DNA from: RYN-230 sp963717125
Lineage (GTDB): Bacteria; Actinomycetota; Actinomycetes; Streptosporangiales; Streptosporangiaceae
Length of the DNA stretch: 64,000 nucleotides
Assembly (NCBI GenBank): GCA_963717125.1
Contig: CAVQVG010000008.1
Location: 62,001 to 126,000, forward strand
Reading direction: 5' to 3'
In this document: positions 9,226 to 18,429 of the stretch, piece by piece
Numbering within the stretch: position 1 is the stretch's first letter
Layout of the letters: the number at the start of each line of letters is the position of its first letter
The notes under the pieces: model-generated
What the model was told of the DNA's origin: nothing
Seen by the model: the letters and a program-made list of their open reading frames with translations, nothing else
Database searches by the model: none
Position numbers and translations under genes: made by a program

Positions 9226-10629
9226 TCAGCCCGCGACTACCTCGACATCGCCGATTCCCAGGGCCCGCACGGGGGCCGTGATCTGGGATGAGTCGCCGAC
9301 CAGGATCGTGACCAGGCGGTTTTCCGGGAACGCCGCGATGACCGCGGCTGTCGCCTCGGCGGTACTCGTCTCGGTCAGACGCGCGTACAGCTGAGCCTGG
9401 TAGTCGTCCGGCAGGTGCTGTTGGACCTGATCCGCCAGCGTGTCGGCGACCGGCGCTGCCCGCTCATACTCAAGCGGCGCGACACCTACCAGGTTCTGCA
9501 CCGCCGTGTCGCGCTCCGTCTCGGTCAGGCCTTCCGCGGCGAGCGTGCGCAGCACCGTCCGCAGGTCAGCCAGCGCGGGACCCGTGGACGCCGTGTCCAC
9601 GGAACCGCTGATGGCGAGCACCGACGCCCCCGCCGCGCCGTCCCCGGCGCGCGGCGCCGGCGACCGCAGCACCTGCTCGAAGGCCCGGACCCCGTAGGTG
9701 TAGCCCTTCTCCTCGCGCAGCACCCGGTCCAGCCGGGACGTGAGCGTGCCGCCCAGGCAGTACGTGCCGAGCACCAGGGCCGGCCATCCCCGGTCGTGCC
9801 GGTCCGGGCCGGTCCGCCCGATGAGCAGCTGCGTCTGGACGGCACCAGGCCGGTCCACGATCACCACGCGGCCGGTGTCGTCGGCGGTCACCGGCGGCGT
9901 GGGCAGCGGCTCGGCGGCATCGCCGGTCCATCCACCGAGCGTGCCGGCGAGCACCGCGTCCAGGTCGACACCGGTCAGGTCGCCCACGATGACCGCGGTC
10001 GCTGTGGCAGGCCGCAGGTGAGCCTGGTAAAGCGCGCGGACACCCGCCGCGTCGATCCGCGCGACGGTGTCCTCGGTACCCCTGCGCGGCCGGGACAGCC
10101 GCGCGGACGCCGGGAACAGCTCCTTGGATAGCTGCTTGGCGGCACGCCGGCTGGGGTTGGCTAGCTCGAGCGGAATCTCGTCGAGACGGTTGCGCACCAG
10201 CCGCTCGATCTCGGTGTCCGCGAACGCGGGCGTGTGCAGCGCCTCGGCGAGCAGCCCAAGCGCCTTGGTCAAGCGGGAGACGGGGACCTCCAGCGAGACG
10301 CGCGCGCCCAGGTAGTCAGCGCTTGCGTCGAGTGTCGCGCCGCAGCGCTCTAGTTCGGCGGCGAACTCCTCGGCGGTGTGCTTGGCGGTGCCCTGAGACA
10401 GCGCATCCACCATGATCGTGGCGATCCCGTCGAGCCCCTCGGGCTCGACGTCGAGCGGGACGTCCAGGCAGATCTCCACCGCCACCACCTGCTGCCCGGG
10501 CCGGTGGCAGCTCAGCACGGTCAGCCCATTGCCGAGGCCGCCACGCTCGGGCACGGGGAACGCCCAGGGCTTCGGCTGCCCTGAGGCCGGCTGTGGATGG
10601 AAGTCCATGCTCACGGCTGCGTCCGTCAC
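9226..10629 (-). CDS. M16-family peptidase, non-catalytic subunit
   Basis: 467 residues from a GTG at 10629 that overlaps the stop of the upstream M16 gene by 4 bp (GTGA), indicating translational coupling. The two M16 half-domains are recognisable, but the zinc motif HxxEH is absent: the equivalent stretch reads IATIMVDALSQGT. The R/Y motif of the second half (TSRLDRVLREEKGYTYGV) is present. In bacterial M16B heterodimers one subunit binds zinc and the partner supplies the R/Y pair, which is exactly this division. Confidence 0.88.
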   Translation of the reverse strand: MTDAAVSMDFHPQPASGQPKPWAFPVPERGGLGNGLTVLSCHRPGQQVVAVEICLDVPLDVEPEGLDGIATIMVDALSQGTAKHTAEEFAAELERCGATLDASADYLGARVSLEVPVSRLTKALGLLAEALHTPAFADTEIERLVRNRLDEIPLELANPSRRAAKQLSKELFPASARLSRPRRGTEDTVARIDAAGVRALYQAHLRPATATAVIVGDLTGVDLDAVLAGTLGGWTGDAAEPLPTPPVTADDTGRVVIVDRPGAVQTQLLIGRTGPDRHDRGWPALVLGTYCLGGTLTSRLDRVLREEKGYTYGVRAFEQVLRSPAPRAGDGAAGASVLAISGSVDTASTGPALADLRTVLRTLAAEGLTETERDTAVQNLVGVAPLEYERAAPVADTLADQVQQHLPDDYQAQLYARLTETSTAEATAAVIAAFPENRLVTILVGDSSQITAPVRALGIGDVEVVAG

Positions 10630-12035
10630 CGTCCCGCTCCCTCTGGCTTGCCGTTCGCCTCGGCTGCGCTGGCCTGGCCGGCCTCGCCGGCCGCCCGCCC
10701 GGCCGTGTCCGCCGAGATCACCTGGTCGTATACCAGCAGGGCCCGGTTGTCCGGGCGAAGCCGCGCGGCGGCAATCGCCCGGACCTCCTCGGCGCTGATG
10801 TCCAGGAGCCGGTTGATGGCGGTGAACGCGAGCTGCGGGTCGCCGAACAGCACCGTGTACCGGCACAGTGCGTCGGCCCGGCTCGCGACCGTGCTCAGCC
10901 GGTCCAGCCAGCCGCGTTCCAGCAGGGCCTGCGCCCGCTCCATCTCCTCGGCCGTTGGCGCCTCCGCGCCCAGCCGTGCCAGCTCCTCGTCAACGGCGGC
11001 CTCGATCTGCGGGATTGCGGCGTCCCCGGAGGCCTTGACGTCCAGCCAGCCAAGCGAGGGGGCACCAGCGAGCCGCAGCAGCCCGAAGCCTGCGGTGATG
11101 GCGGTGCGGTCGCGCCGCACCAGCCGGTTGTAGAGGCGGGACGACATGCCGTCGCCGAGCACGGTGAGCGCCACCTCGGCCGCGTCGCACTCCCGCGTGC
11201 CGTCGCGCGGCATCCGGTAGGCGGCCATCAGCGCGCGCGCCGGGACCTCCTCCTGGACCTCCACGCGCAGTTCCGTGCCGATGATGCCGGGGAGCGTGCC
11301 GTCGCGGGGCGGCACCTTGCCGTCGTGGGACGGGATGGAGCCGAAGTACTTCTCGACCCATCGGCGCGTCTGCTCCGGGTCGATGTCCCCGACGACCGCC
11401 AGGACCGCGTTGTTCGGCGCGTAGTTCGCGCGGAAGAACGCGCGCGCGTCGTCCAGCGTCACCGCGTCCAGATCGGCCATGGAGCCAATGGGCGTGTGGT
11501 GGTACGGGTGGCCCTCCGGGTAGGCCAGCGCGGTCAGCCGCTCGAACGCGGTGCCGTAGGGCACGTTGTCGTAGCGCTGCCGGCGTTCGTTCTTGACCAC
11601 GTCACGCTGGTTCTCTAGCGACTCCTCGTCGAGCGCGGCCAGCAGCGAGCCCATCCGGTCCGCCTCCAGCCAGAGCGCCAGCTCCAGTTGGTGGGCGGGC
11701 ATGGTCTCGAAGTAGTTGGTGCGTTCGAAGCTCGTTGAACCGTTGAGGGAACCGCCTGCGCCCTGGACCAGCTCGAAGTGGCCGTTTCCCTTAACCTGCG
11801 CCGAACCCTGAAACATCAGGTGCTCGAAAAGGTGAGCCAGGCCGGTACGGCCCGTGACCTCCTGCCGCGAGCCGACGTCGTACCAGAGGCAGACCGCCGC
11901 GACCGGAGTCAGGTGGTCCTCGGAGAGCACCAGGCGCAGGCCGTTGTCCAGACGGTGCTCGGTCGCTGTCAGGCCGCCGGAACCGGCCTGCTGGGTGGCC
12001 GCGTGATCCACGCGTGCACGTCCCTTCAATCGCAT
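10626..12035 (-). CDS. M16-family zinc metallopeptidase, catalytic subunit
   Basis: 469 residues. The inverted zinc motif HLFEH (His68, Glu71, His72) is intact, with the downstream glutamate ligand about 78 residues later (Glu150, in VVKNE). A glycine-rich linker joins the two M16 half-domains. It probably degrades oligopeptides in a clam-shell chamber together with the coupled downstream subunit. No signal peptide is seen, so the complex should be cytoplasmic. Confidence 0.92.
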   Translation of the reverse strand: MRLKGRARVDHAATQQAGSGGLTATEHRLDNGLRLVLSEDHLTPVAAVCLWYDVGSRQEVTGRTGLAHLFEHLMFQGSAQVKGNGHFELVQGAGGSLNGSTSFERTNYFETMPAHQLELALWLEADRMGSLLAALDEESLENQRDVVKNERRQRYDNVPYGTAFERLTALAYPEGHPYHHTPIGSMADLDAVTLDDARAFFRANYAPNNAVLAVVGDIDPEQTRRWVEKYFGSIPSHDGKVPPRDGTLPGIIGTELRVEVQEEVPARALMAAYRMPRDGTRECDAAEVALTVLGDGMSSRLYNRLVRRDRTAITAGFGLLRLAGAPSLGWLDVKASGDAAIPQIEAAVDEELARLGAEAPTAEEMERAQALLERGWLDRLSTVASRADALCRYTVLFGDPQLAFTAINRLLDISAEEVRAIAAARLRPDNRALLVYDQVISADTAGRAAGEAGQASAAEANGKPEGAGR

Positions 12036-12179
12036 GCAGGAGGAGTACAGCCACTGTATGCAAGGAAGCTCCCAGGCCTGCCGCCGGCCGGGTGGTTCCG
12101 GTTCCTTCAGGCTCGCGCCCCCGCATGGCGTCTATAAGATGCCCAGCAGAAGGGCCGTTGGAGACGGGAGCACGGCGAC

Positions 12180-12956
12180 GTGGATGCGTTCGACACGACG
12201 CGGCCGAACATAGCCCGCGTCTATGACTACTGGCTCGGCGGAAAGGACAATTTCATCGCGGACCGAGAGCTGGCCCGCATGATGACCGAGGTGAATCCAG
12301 GCATCCCGAGGATGGCACGCGCGAACCGGGAGTTCGTCGTCGCCGCTGTCGGGAAGGCAGCGGAGGCCGGGATCAGGCAGTTTGTCGATCTTGGAGCGGG
12401 GCTGCCGACTCATCCGGCCGTGCATGAGGCCGCTCGTGCCGTGAACCCGGACGCCCGGGTTGTGTACGTGGACAATGACCCGGTCGTGGTTACGCACGCT
12501 AGGGCGCTGCTGGCGACCATGCCGGGGATATCCGCGGTTGAGGCGGACATCACCCGGCCGGACGAGGTCCTTGCGCACCCGGCAGTAGGTGCAGCGATCG
12601 ACTGGGCCGAGCCGGTGGCGGTGGTCTTGGCCGCCATCTTGCACTTCCGTGACGCCGCTGCGGCCGGGCGGCTCGTCGCCGCCTACGCCGACGCTATTTG
12701 TGCCGGGTCACGGCTGGCCATCAGCGTGTTCAGCGGCCGTGACGATGACATGGAGGCGGAGAGTCGCGTCACCTACACCGCCGCGCCGTTCTGGGTACAC
12801 AGCACCGCGGATGTCGGCCGGTGGGTGGAGGGCCTCGAGGTGTTGCCGCCGGGGATCTGCGAGGCGCGACGGTGGATGTCGGGCGTCGGTGGCATCCCTA
12901 AGCGCGGCGGCTGGACATTGTGCGCCCTGGCCGTCAAGCCAGGTATTGACGCCTGA
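12180..12956 (+). CDS. SAM-dependent methyltransferase, DUF574 family
   Basis: 258 residues from a GTG. The family signature is clear: RPNIARVYDYWLGGKDNF near the start, the SAM-binding loop FVDLGAGLPT, the acidic VVYVDNDPVVVTHARALL, and VEADITRPDEVL. Members of this actinobacterial family are abundant in Streptomyces and relatives; substrates are unknown. A P450 gene follows 25 bp later on the same strand and may be part of the same transcript. Confidence 0.9.
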   Translation: MDAFDTTRPNIARVYDYWLGGKDNFIADRELARMMTEVNPGIPRMARANREFVVAAVGKAAEAGIRQFVDLGAGLPTHPAVHEAARAVNPDARVVYVDNDPVVVTHARALLATMPGISAVEADITRPDEVLAHPAVGAAIDWAEPVAVVLAAILHFRDAAAAGRLVAAYADAICAGSRLAISVFSGRDDDMEAESRVTYTAAPFWVHSTADVGRWVEGLEVLPPGICEARRWMSGVGGIPKRGGWTLCALAVKPGIDA

Positions 12957-12981
12957 AGCCGTGCTCGGGGATGCTGCGGAG

Positions 12982-14184
12982 ATGGCCCCCGAAACAAGCG
13001 CTTGCTTCGAGCTGTGTTCGGGTGAGACGTGGCGTGCGCCTTGGCCGATGTACGCCGCGCTCCGGGATGCTGACCCCGTGCACCACGTTGAGCCGGGCGA
13101 CTACTGGGTGCTGTCGCGCTATTCCGATGTGCAGGCGGCGATGCTCGACACCGCCCGTTACTCCTCGGCCAACGGGCTGACCGTGAGCTATGGCGAGCGT
13201 GTCGCGGCTGGCTTAGCAGCGGTCACGCCGCTGGTCATGATGGATCCGCCTGAGCATAGTGAGTTCCGCGCGCTGATCGGCCGGGGCTACACCCCGCGCC
13301 GGGTCGCCGAGATTGAGCCGGCGGTGCGTCAATTTGTTCGCACCCGATTGGACGCCATCGCGGAACTGGGGGAGTGCGACATCGTCGCCGACCTGTTCCG
13401 GCCGGTCCCGAGTTTCGTCGTCGCGAGTTACCTGGGCGTACCTGAGGCGGACCGGGCGCAGTTCGACAGATGGACCCGCGGCATCGTCGAAGCCAGCGCC
13501 GCCGCCGGCCCGACGCAGGCGGCCGACACAGCCGCCGAGTTGTTCGGCTATTTCGCGGTGCTGATCGAACGTCGCCGCACCGAGCCCGGAGACGACACAA
13601 TCTCGGACCTGGTGCGGCTGGTGGACAGTGACAAGGCAAGTGCGTTGCGCATCCTAGGTTTCGCCTTCACCATGATCGCCGGCGGAAACGACACCGTGAC
13701 CGGCCTGCTCGGCGGCGCCGCCGAGCTGCTGACCAGCCATCCGGACCAGCGGCGGCTGCTGCTGGACCGGCCGGACCTGCTGTCCGGGGCAATCGAGGAG
13801 CTGCTCCGGCTGACCTCGCCAGTCCAGTGCCTGGCCCGCACCCTCACCAGCGACGCCACCGCACACGGGCGCACGATCCCCTCTGGACGCAAGGTCCTGC
13901 TGCTGTACGGATCAGCCAACCGCGACCCTCGGGTGTTCGGTCCCGGCGCAGCTGAGTTCGACATCCTCCGCGGCTCGCTGGGCGGGGCCCGTCACCTGGC
14001 CCTCGCCGTCGGCCCGCACCACTGCCTCGGCGCGGCCGCCGCCCGACTGCAGGCCCGCGTCGTCCTGCAGGAACTGCTCGCCCGTTTCCCTCGGTTCGCC
14101 GTCAACCCGGCGGCGGGCACCTTCGCCCGCGGGCATTACACCCGCCGCTACGCCACTCTCCCCTTCACCGTCGAGATGCGGTAG
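12982..14184 (+). CDS. Cytochrome P450
   Basis: 400 residues from ATG 12982, chosen over the in-frame GTG at 12961 because GCGGAG sits just before the ATG. I-helix oxygen-binding AGGNDT (233-238), K-helix ExxR (Glu273-Arg276), and the heme loop AVGPHHCLG with Cys348 as thiolate ligand; the usual Phe seven residues before the Cys side is replaced (LALAVG). It is a soluble bacterial class I P450 needing a ferredoxin partner, none of which is encoded nearby. The adjacent methyltransferase suggests tailoring of a small molecule. Confidence 0.92.
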   Translation: MAPETSACFELCSGETWRAPWPMYAALRDADPVHHVEPGDYWVLSRYSDVQAAMLDTARYSSANGLTVSYGERVAAGLAAVTPLVMMDPPEHSEFRALIGRGYTPRRVAEIEPAVRQFVRTRLDAIAELGECDIVADLFRPVPSFVVASYLGVPEADRAQFDRWTRGIVEASAAAGPTQAADTAAELFGYFAVLIERRRTEPGDDTISDLVRLVDSDKASALRILGFAFTMIAGGNDTVTGLLGGAAELLTSHPDQRRLLLDRPDLLSGAIEELLRLTSPVQCLARTLTSDATAHGRTIPSGRKVLLLYGSANRDPRVFGPGAAEFDILRGSLGGARHLALAVGPHHCLGAAAARLQARVVLQELLARFPRFAVNPAAGTFARGHYTRRYATLPFTVEMR

Positions 14185-14200
14185 CGCATCACGGCTGCCG

Positions 14201-14680
14201 TCACTGGGTTGGGGGGCGGGGCTTGCCGGGGGCGACGGTGCGGGCCAGGATGCCGAGCGTGGCCCGCAACGCGCTCTCCGGGATCACCGGGAAGATGGCG
14301 GCGTCCTTCCAGCTCTGCTCCGTCCCCGACCAGTCGTAGTAGGACGTCACGAGCGTGCCCTCCTCGATTGGCTCCAGCCGGTAGCCGTATACGTGACCGA
14401 GATCCAGCTGGCCGTGGACGGTCCAGGCAATTTCCTGGTCCGGCTCGAACGTGACGATTTCGATGGTGACGTCGTAGAGACCGAGGGGATAGTCGTTGAG
14501 CGCTTCCCGGTCCATATGCACAACGAAGGTATCTCCGGCCTTGGCGACGATGTCCCCGCTGGCCTCCATCAACATGCCAGAGCTGTCTATGGCAACGTGC
14601 CCCCGGGGATCCCTGAGCACAGCGAAGATCTCGCCCGCTGGTGCGGCCACAGCCCGCTGCACCTCAAGTCGTTCCGGCAT
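14201..14680 (-). CDS. SRPBCC (polyketide cyclase/START-like) protein
   Basis: 159 residues from the ATG at 14680 (MPERLEVQRAV). The opening beta strand VQRAVAAPAGEIFAVLRDP, a central HVYGYRLEP strand and a C-terminal helix (ALRATLGILARTV) mark the helix-grip fold that binds hydrophobic ligands. It converges with the P450 gene (stops 16 bp apart). Its specific ligand is unknown. Confidence 0.8.
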   Translation of the reverse strand: MPERLEVQRAVAAPAGEIFAVLRDPRGHVAIDSSGMLMEASGDIVAKAGDTFVVHMDREALNDYPLGLYDVTIEIVTFEPDQEIAWTVHGQLDLGHVYGYRLEPIEEGTLVTSYYDWSGTEQSWKDAAIFPVIPESALRATLGILARTVAPGKPRPPTQ

Positions 14681-14732
14681 GGGCCGATTGTCGCACCCGC
14701 GCCGTGGTCGTGGACCGGGGGACACTGGTGCG

Positions 14733-15041
14733 GTGCCGTATGACCCGACCATCTACCTCGGTTCTGCTGCCTACTATCGCTACGGCCGCCCCGCGTACTC
14801 ACCCGAACTCGAGGCCGTCCTGACGCAGGAGACGGGTCTGGATGGGAACGGCCGGCTTCTGGATGCCGGCTGCGGCCCTGGCGTGCTTACCGTCCGCCTC
14901 GCTCATCTGTTCGCGCAGGCGGTCGGTCTGGACCCTGACGCCGGCATGCTTGCGGAGGGCCGCCGCGCAGCCGGGGAAAAAACAGTCATGAACATCCGGT
15001 GGGTCCAGGGCCTGCTGCTTCGCGACCTCCTCGCCGGCTAG
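14733..15041 (+). pseudogene. Class I methyltransferase, truncated
   Basis: A GTG start gives VPYDPTIYLGSAAYYRYGRPAYSP.., the N-terminus of a ~250-residue SAM methyltransferase. The SAM loop LLDAGCGPGVLTVRLA and the acidic GLDPDAGML strand follow. After NIRWVQG the sequence runs into an unrelated LLLRDLLAG and stops at residue 102, before the catalytic half. The end overlaps the 3' end of the convergent membrane gene by 4 bp, so the rest was lost in a deletion. Confidence 0.65.
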
Positions 15042-15616
15042 AGCACCGGGCCGGGCGCACCGGGAGTGTCGTCGTCCGTTGCCTCTCGCGAGCGCAGCGC
15101 CTGCCGCCGCCGCCAGGCCGCGAGGAACCGCATGCTGATTCCGAACCCGAGCGCATAGCCGGCAATCGTCTCCGCGGCGTCTGGCCAGCTGTCGTGATTG
15201 TGGCCCCAGCCTGTGAGCCGGTCGAGCACGTAGAGAAGGACACCGAACACAAGGCACTGCACCACCAGTTGGGCACGGCCCGTCTCGCGCGGCGCCCGTA
15301 CGTCGACGCCCTTGCGGCTGGCCGTCCACCCGGCGTAGGCGGTGGATCCGAGCGCGATCGCGAAGAACACCGTCACGCACGGCCCGTACCGGCTGGAGTC
15401 GATGTTATTGAAGATGAAGCCGGCGGCGACGTTCAGGATGACCACCAGGTACAGCGTCCGTGCGGACACCTGGCCCCACACCGCCACCTGCCGCTCGTCG
15501 CCCCACGCCGCGCCGTCCCGCTCGCCGCGGCCCGGACCGCTGGCGTGCGCCTGGCCCCCGGCCGTTAACGCCGCGTCCCGCCCGCGCCAGCGGGCCGGGA
15601 TCTGCCTGATCTGCAT
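15038..15616 (-). CDS. Membrane protein paired with XRE regulator
   Basis: 192 residues. A polar N-terminal ~45 residues is followed by four hydrophobic segments (TLYLVVILNVAAGFIF, VTVFFAIALGSTAYAGW, LVVQCLVFGVLLYVLD, TIAGYALGFGISMRFL). Its ATG shares one base with the regulator's stop (TAATG), so it is translated with the HTH gene. Small XRE-plus-four-helix membrane pairs are common in Gram-positive bacteria; the role of this one is unknown. Confidence 0.72.
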   Translation of the reverse strand: MQIRQIPARWRGRDAALTAGGQAHASGPGRGERDGAAWGDERQVAVWGQVSARTLYLVVILNVAAGFIFNNIDSSRYGPCVTVFFAIALGSTAYAGWTASRKGVDVRAPRETGRAQLVVQCLVFGVLLYVLDRLTGWGHNHDSWPDAAETIAGYALGFGISMRFLAAWRRRQALRSREATDDDTPGAPGPVL

Positions 15617-15873
15617 TACGGCAACTCCTTCACCTGGTTTGCGAGAGTGCTTGCTGTGCGTGAAGACCCGAACAGCGCCTCGACGGTTACACCCAGGCGA
15701 TCACAGATCGCCATGGCCAGGTACACCGACGGCGCGTAGTCGCCGGCCTCGATCGCCACGATGGTCTGCCGGGTCACCCCGACCGCCTCGGCGAGCTGAG
15801 CCTGGGTCAGTTCCGCCAGCAGCCGCGCTCGCCGTACCCCGTTGCGCCGTCCTGCGGCTGATGTCCTGCCCAC
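15616..15873 (-). CDS. Small XRE-family (Cro/CI-like) transcriptional regulator
   Basis: 85 residues from the GTG at 15873 (VGRTSAAGRRNG); an ATG at 15909 would add 12 residues but lies inside the operator-like region. The helix-turn-helix is LTQAQLAEAVGVTRQTIVAIE, followed by SVYLAMAICDRLGVTVEALF, typical of compact YozG/XRE repressors. It is expected to bind the periodic GACAT boxes just upstream and to repress itself and the coupled membrane gene. Confidence 0.85.
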   Translation of the reverse strand: MGRTSAAGRRNGVRRARLLAELTQAQLAEAVGVTRQTIVAIEAGDYAPSVYLAMAICDRLGVTVEALFGSSRTASTLANQVKELP

Positions 15874-15896
15874 GGCCAGAACCGTAAGGGCTACTC

Positions 15897-15943
15897 GACA
15901 TGATGTCAAGCTTACCGGACATAACGTCGGGTAAGCACGACAT
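15897..15943. promoter_or_regulatory. Three GACAT boxes at exact 21-bp spacing upstream of the XRE gene
   Basis: GACAT occurs at 15897, 15918 and 15939, i.e. two helical turns apart. The first is the centre-symmetric GACATGATGTC, the second GACATAACGTC. The second box is also framed by a 7-bp inverted repeat, GCTTACC (15910-15916) and GGTAAGC (15930-15936). The arrangement fits cooperative binding of a small dimeric repressor on one face of the DNA. Confidence 0.55.
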
Positions 15944-16159
15944 GGTAGCCAGCCTGAGCAGCGGCCGGCCCGAACGGACCGGTCACCAGTCCCGGTGCCA
16001 CCCCCACCCGGCCCGGCCGTTCACCGGCGGGCTGCACGCTGAACGGCGACTGTCCTCGGCGCGGGCGTTAAGCATGGTGATTTCGACGCAACTACCGCCG
16101 GTTCCGTTGGCTGGTGCGAGCCAGCCAGGTCGTGATCGTGGTTTTGAGCAGAAGTTAGG

Positions 16160-17305
16160 TCACAGGTGGCTGAACCCGCCGGATTCTTCCTTGGACATGG
16201 GCACGGTGACCGGGTGCCTGGTGAAGTGGGCTACGGCGTCCCGGAAGTCGTTGATGAGCAGGGTGGCCATGTCCTGGCTGACTCCCAGGCGGACCAGGAT
16301 GCGCTGGACGGTGATGTCGGCGGCCGTTCCGGTGAGGGTGTAGGCGGGCACCTGCCAGCCACGGGTGCGCAGCCGGTCGGCCAGGTCGAACAGGGTGTAG
16401 CCGGGGTCCTCGCCTTCGCGGATCCGCCAGGTGACGGTCGGGATCCCGGTGGCCGGGTTGCTGTCGCAGAGGAGCTCGAAGGGGCCCAGCTTGACGATCT
16501 CGGTGGCGAGGTAGCGGCCGATTTCGTAGGACGCCTCGTGGATGCGCTTGTAGCCCTCGCGGCCCAGGCGCAGGAAGTTGTAGTACTGCGCGATGACCTG
16601 CCCGGCCGGCCGGGAGAAGTTGATCTGGAAGGTCGGCATGTTGCCGCCCAGGTAGTTGCAGTGGAACACCAGGTCCTCAGGGAGCTCGGCGCGGTCCCGC
16701 CAGATGACCCAGCCGACGCCGAGCGGGGCGAGCCCGAACTTGTGCCCCGAGGTACTGATCGACTTGACCCGCGGCAGGCGGAAGTCGAACACCACGTCAG
16801 GCGCGCAGAACGGGGCCAGGAAGGCGCCACTGGCCCCGTCCACGTGAATGTCGATATCCAGGCCGGTGTCGGCCTGCAACTTGTCGAGCGCGGCGGCCAT
16901 CGCTTGCACCGGCTCGTAGGCACCGGTGTAGGTGACGCCGAACGTCGGGACGACCATGATCGTGTTCTCGTCCACCCGTTCCAGCATCGAGGCGGGATCC
17001 ATCGCATAGCTGCCGTGTGACATCGGGACCTCGCGCATCTCGATGTCCCAGTACCGGGCGAACTTGTGCCATACCACCTGCACCGGGCCGCAGACCATGT
17101 TCGGCCGGTCAGTCGGCTTGCCTTCGGCTCGCCGCTTGGCCCGCCACCGCCACTTGGCCGCCATGCCTCCCAGCATGCAAGCCTCCGAGGAGCCGATGGC
17201 CGAGGCGCCGACGGTGTTGGCGGCCCCGGGCGCGTTCCACAGGTCGGCCAGCATGTGCACGCAGCGCGCTTCTATCTCAGCGGTCTGCGGGTACTCGTCC
17301 TTGTC
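16160..17305 (-). pseudogene. gadB: Glutamate decarboxylase, 5'-truncated
   Basis: About 380 codons of a ~465-residue PLP-dependent glutamate decarboxylase remain. The PLP lysine motif (ISTSGHKFGLAPLGVGW), the DIHVDGASGAFLAPF loop and the C-terminal end are intact. Similarity begins abruptly at DKDEYPQTAEIEARC (17305). Upstream the frame reaches a stop near 17345 with no ATG, and the first ~85 residues, which help form the dimer and active site, are missing. A GTG at 17260 could start a shorter product, but it would probably not fold as an active enzyme. Confidence 0.78.
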
Positions 17306-17448
17306 CCGGGTGGCCCTGCTTCGGGACCCAGTGGCTTGGCGCCGCTATCTGGCCCGTCGGCCCTGCTCACCCATCCTGGTAGGCGCCGGCCAGGGATGGC
17401 GTCACCCATCGTGGGTGGGTCCGCCCGATGCCACCACCTGAGGACGCA

Positions 17449-18429
17449 TTACCAAACGCTGGAGGCCGGGTGCGAGCCCTGCGGCGGATCAGGGTGGTGT
17501 GGCGCATCGGGGCCAGGATCGCCGCGGTGGCGGCGGCGCGATGCCAGGAGCACCACAGACAGCACGGCCAGCGTCGGCAGGTAGATCAGTTCGAGGTCGC
17601 CGGTGGTTACCGGCCCGGTCGGCGTGAGGCCGGACACTGCGACGATGAGCGGGCAGGCGGGGATCGCCAGCAGCGCAAGGACACGCCGGCCTACCCGCGA
17701 GGACCTGATCGCGACGGCGGCGGCTGCTCCTGAGCCCAGGACCACGGCCAGGTCCCTGATGACCGGTATGGGCACCGAGGCACTGGCCAGGGCCAAGCCG
17801 AGCAGGGCTCCGGCCGCCACGGCGGCAATGGTTATGACGGCCATGCGCCGCCGCCCGAGCAGTTCCAGGCCGCGCCTTGGGCCAGGAGAGAAGACCAGGG
17901 CTGCCGCCTCCAGCGCGCCGAGCACAACCCAGAACATGTATCCGGCCGAGCCGTAGGCCGACGCGCGGACCGCGTAGAACGAAAGACCGGCGGTCACGAT
18001 AAGAGCGGTAAGCGCACCCATGCGCCGGAGCCGGAGCAGCACCAGGGCCAGGAGCACGACAGGACCAAGCAGTACGGGGTCCGCTGGGATGATCTCCCAC
18101 ATGGACAGGAGGGAGCCCACGTGATCAGCGGCGAGGCCGAGCAGGGCTCCGGCAACCAGACCCACCAGCAGCAACGGCGCCGCCACGCTGCAGACTGCGA
18201 GCGCGTCACGCCAGCGCGGGTCAAGCGGCGGCAGCCCGGTGCGGGTCCTGATCCGCAGCGCACCCCAGATCAGGTTGACCGCGTCGGCCAGGCCTGGCCG
18301 ACGCTGCCCGCCGCGCGTAGCCGCGAGCAGGACCCCGAGCATCTCGTCCTCGTGATCGCGCCGGTGCCCGGCCGGGTACCAGGCAAGCAGGCGCCGGTAG
18401 CGGCGTTCCAGTTCGCTCGGCCCGGTCAT
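17449..18429 (-). CDS. Multi-TM membrane protein encoded with PadR regulator
   Basis: 326 residues. The N-terminal ELERRYRRLLAWYPAGHRRDHEDEMLGVLLAA is a conserved cytoplasmic signature of actinobacterial proteins encoded next to PadR regulators. It is followed by about eight hydrophobic segments and a Pro/His-rich tail. The start overlaps the PadR stop by 4 bp, so the two are translationally coupled. No function is assigned to this family. Confidence 0.78.
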   Translation of the reverse strand: MTGPSELERRYRRLLAWYPAGHRRDHEDEMLGVLLAATRGGQRRPGLADAVNLIWGALRIRTRTGLPPLDPRWRDALAVCSVAAPLLLVGLVAGALLGLAADHVGSLLSMWEIIPADPVLLGPVVLLALVLLRLRRMGALTALIVTAGLSFYAVRASAYGSAGYMFWVVLGALEAAALVFSPGPRRGLELLGRRRMAVITIAAVAAGALLGLALASASVPIPVIRDLAVVLGSGAAAAVAIRSSRVGRRVLALLAIPACPLIVAVSGLTPTGPVTTGDLELIYLPTLAVLSVVLLASRRRHRGDPGPDAPHHPDPPQGSHPASSVW

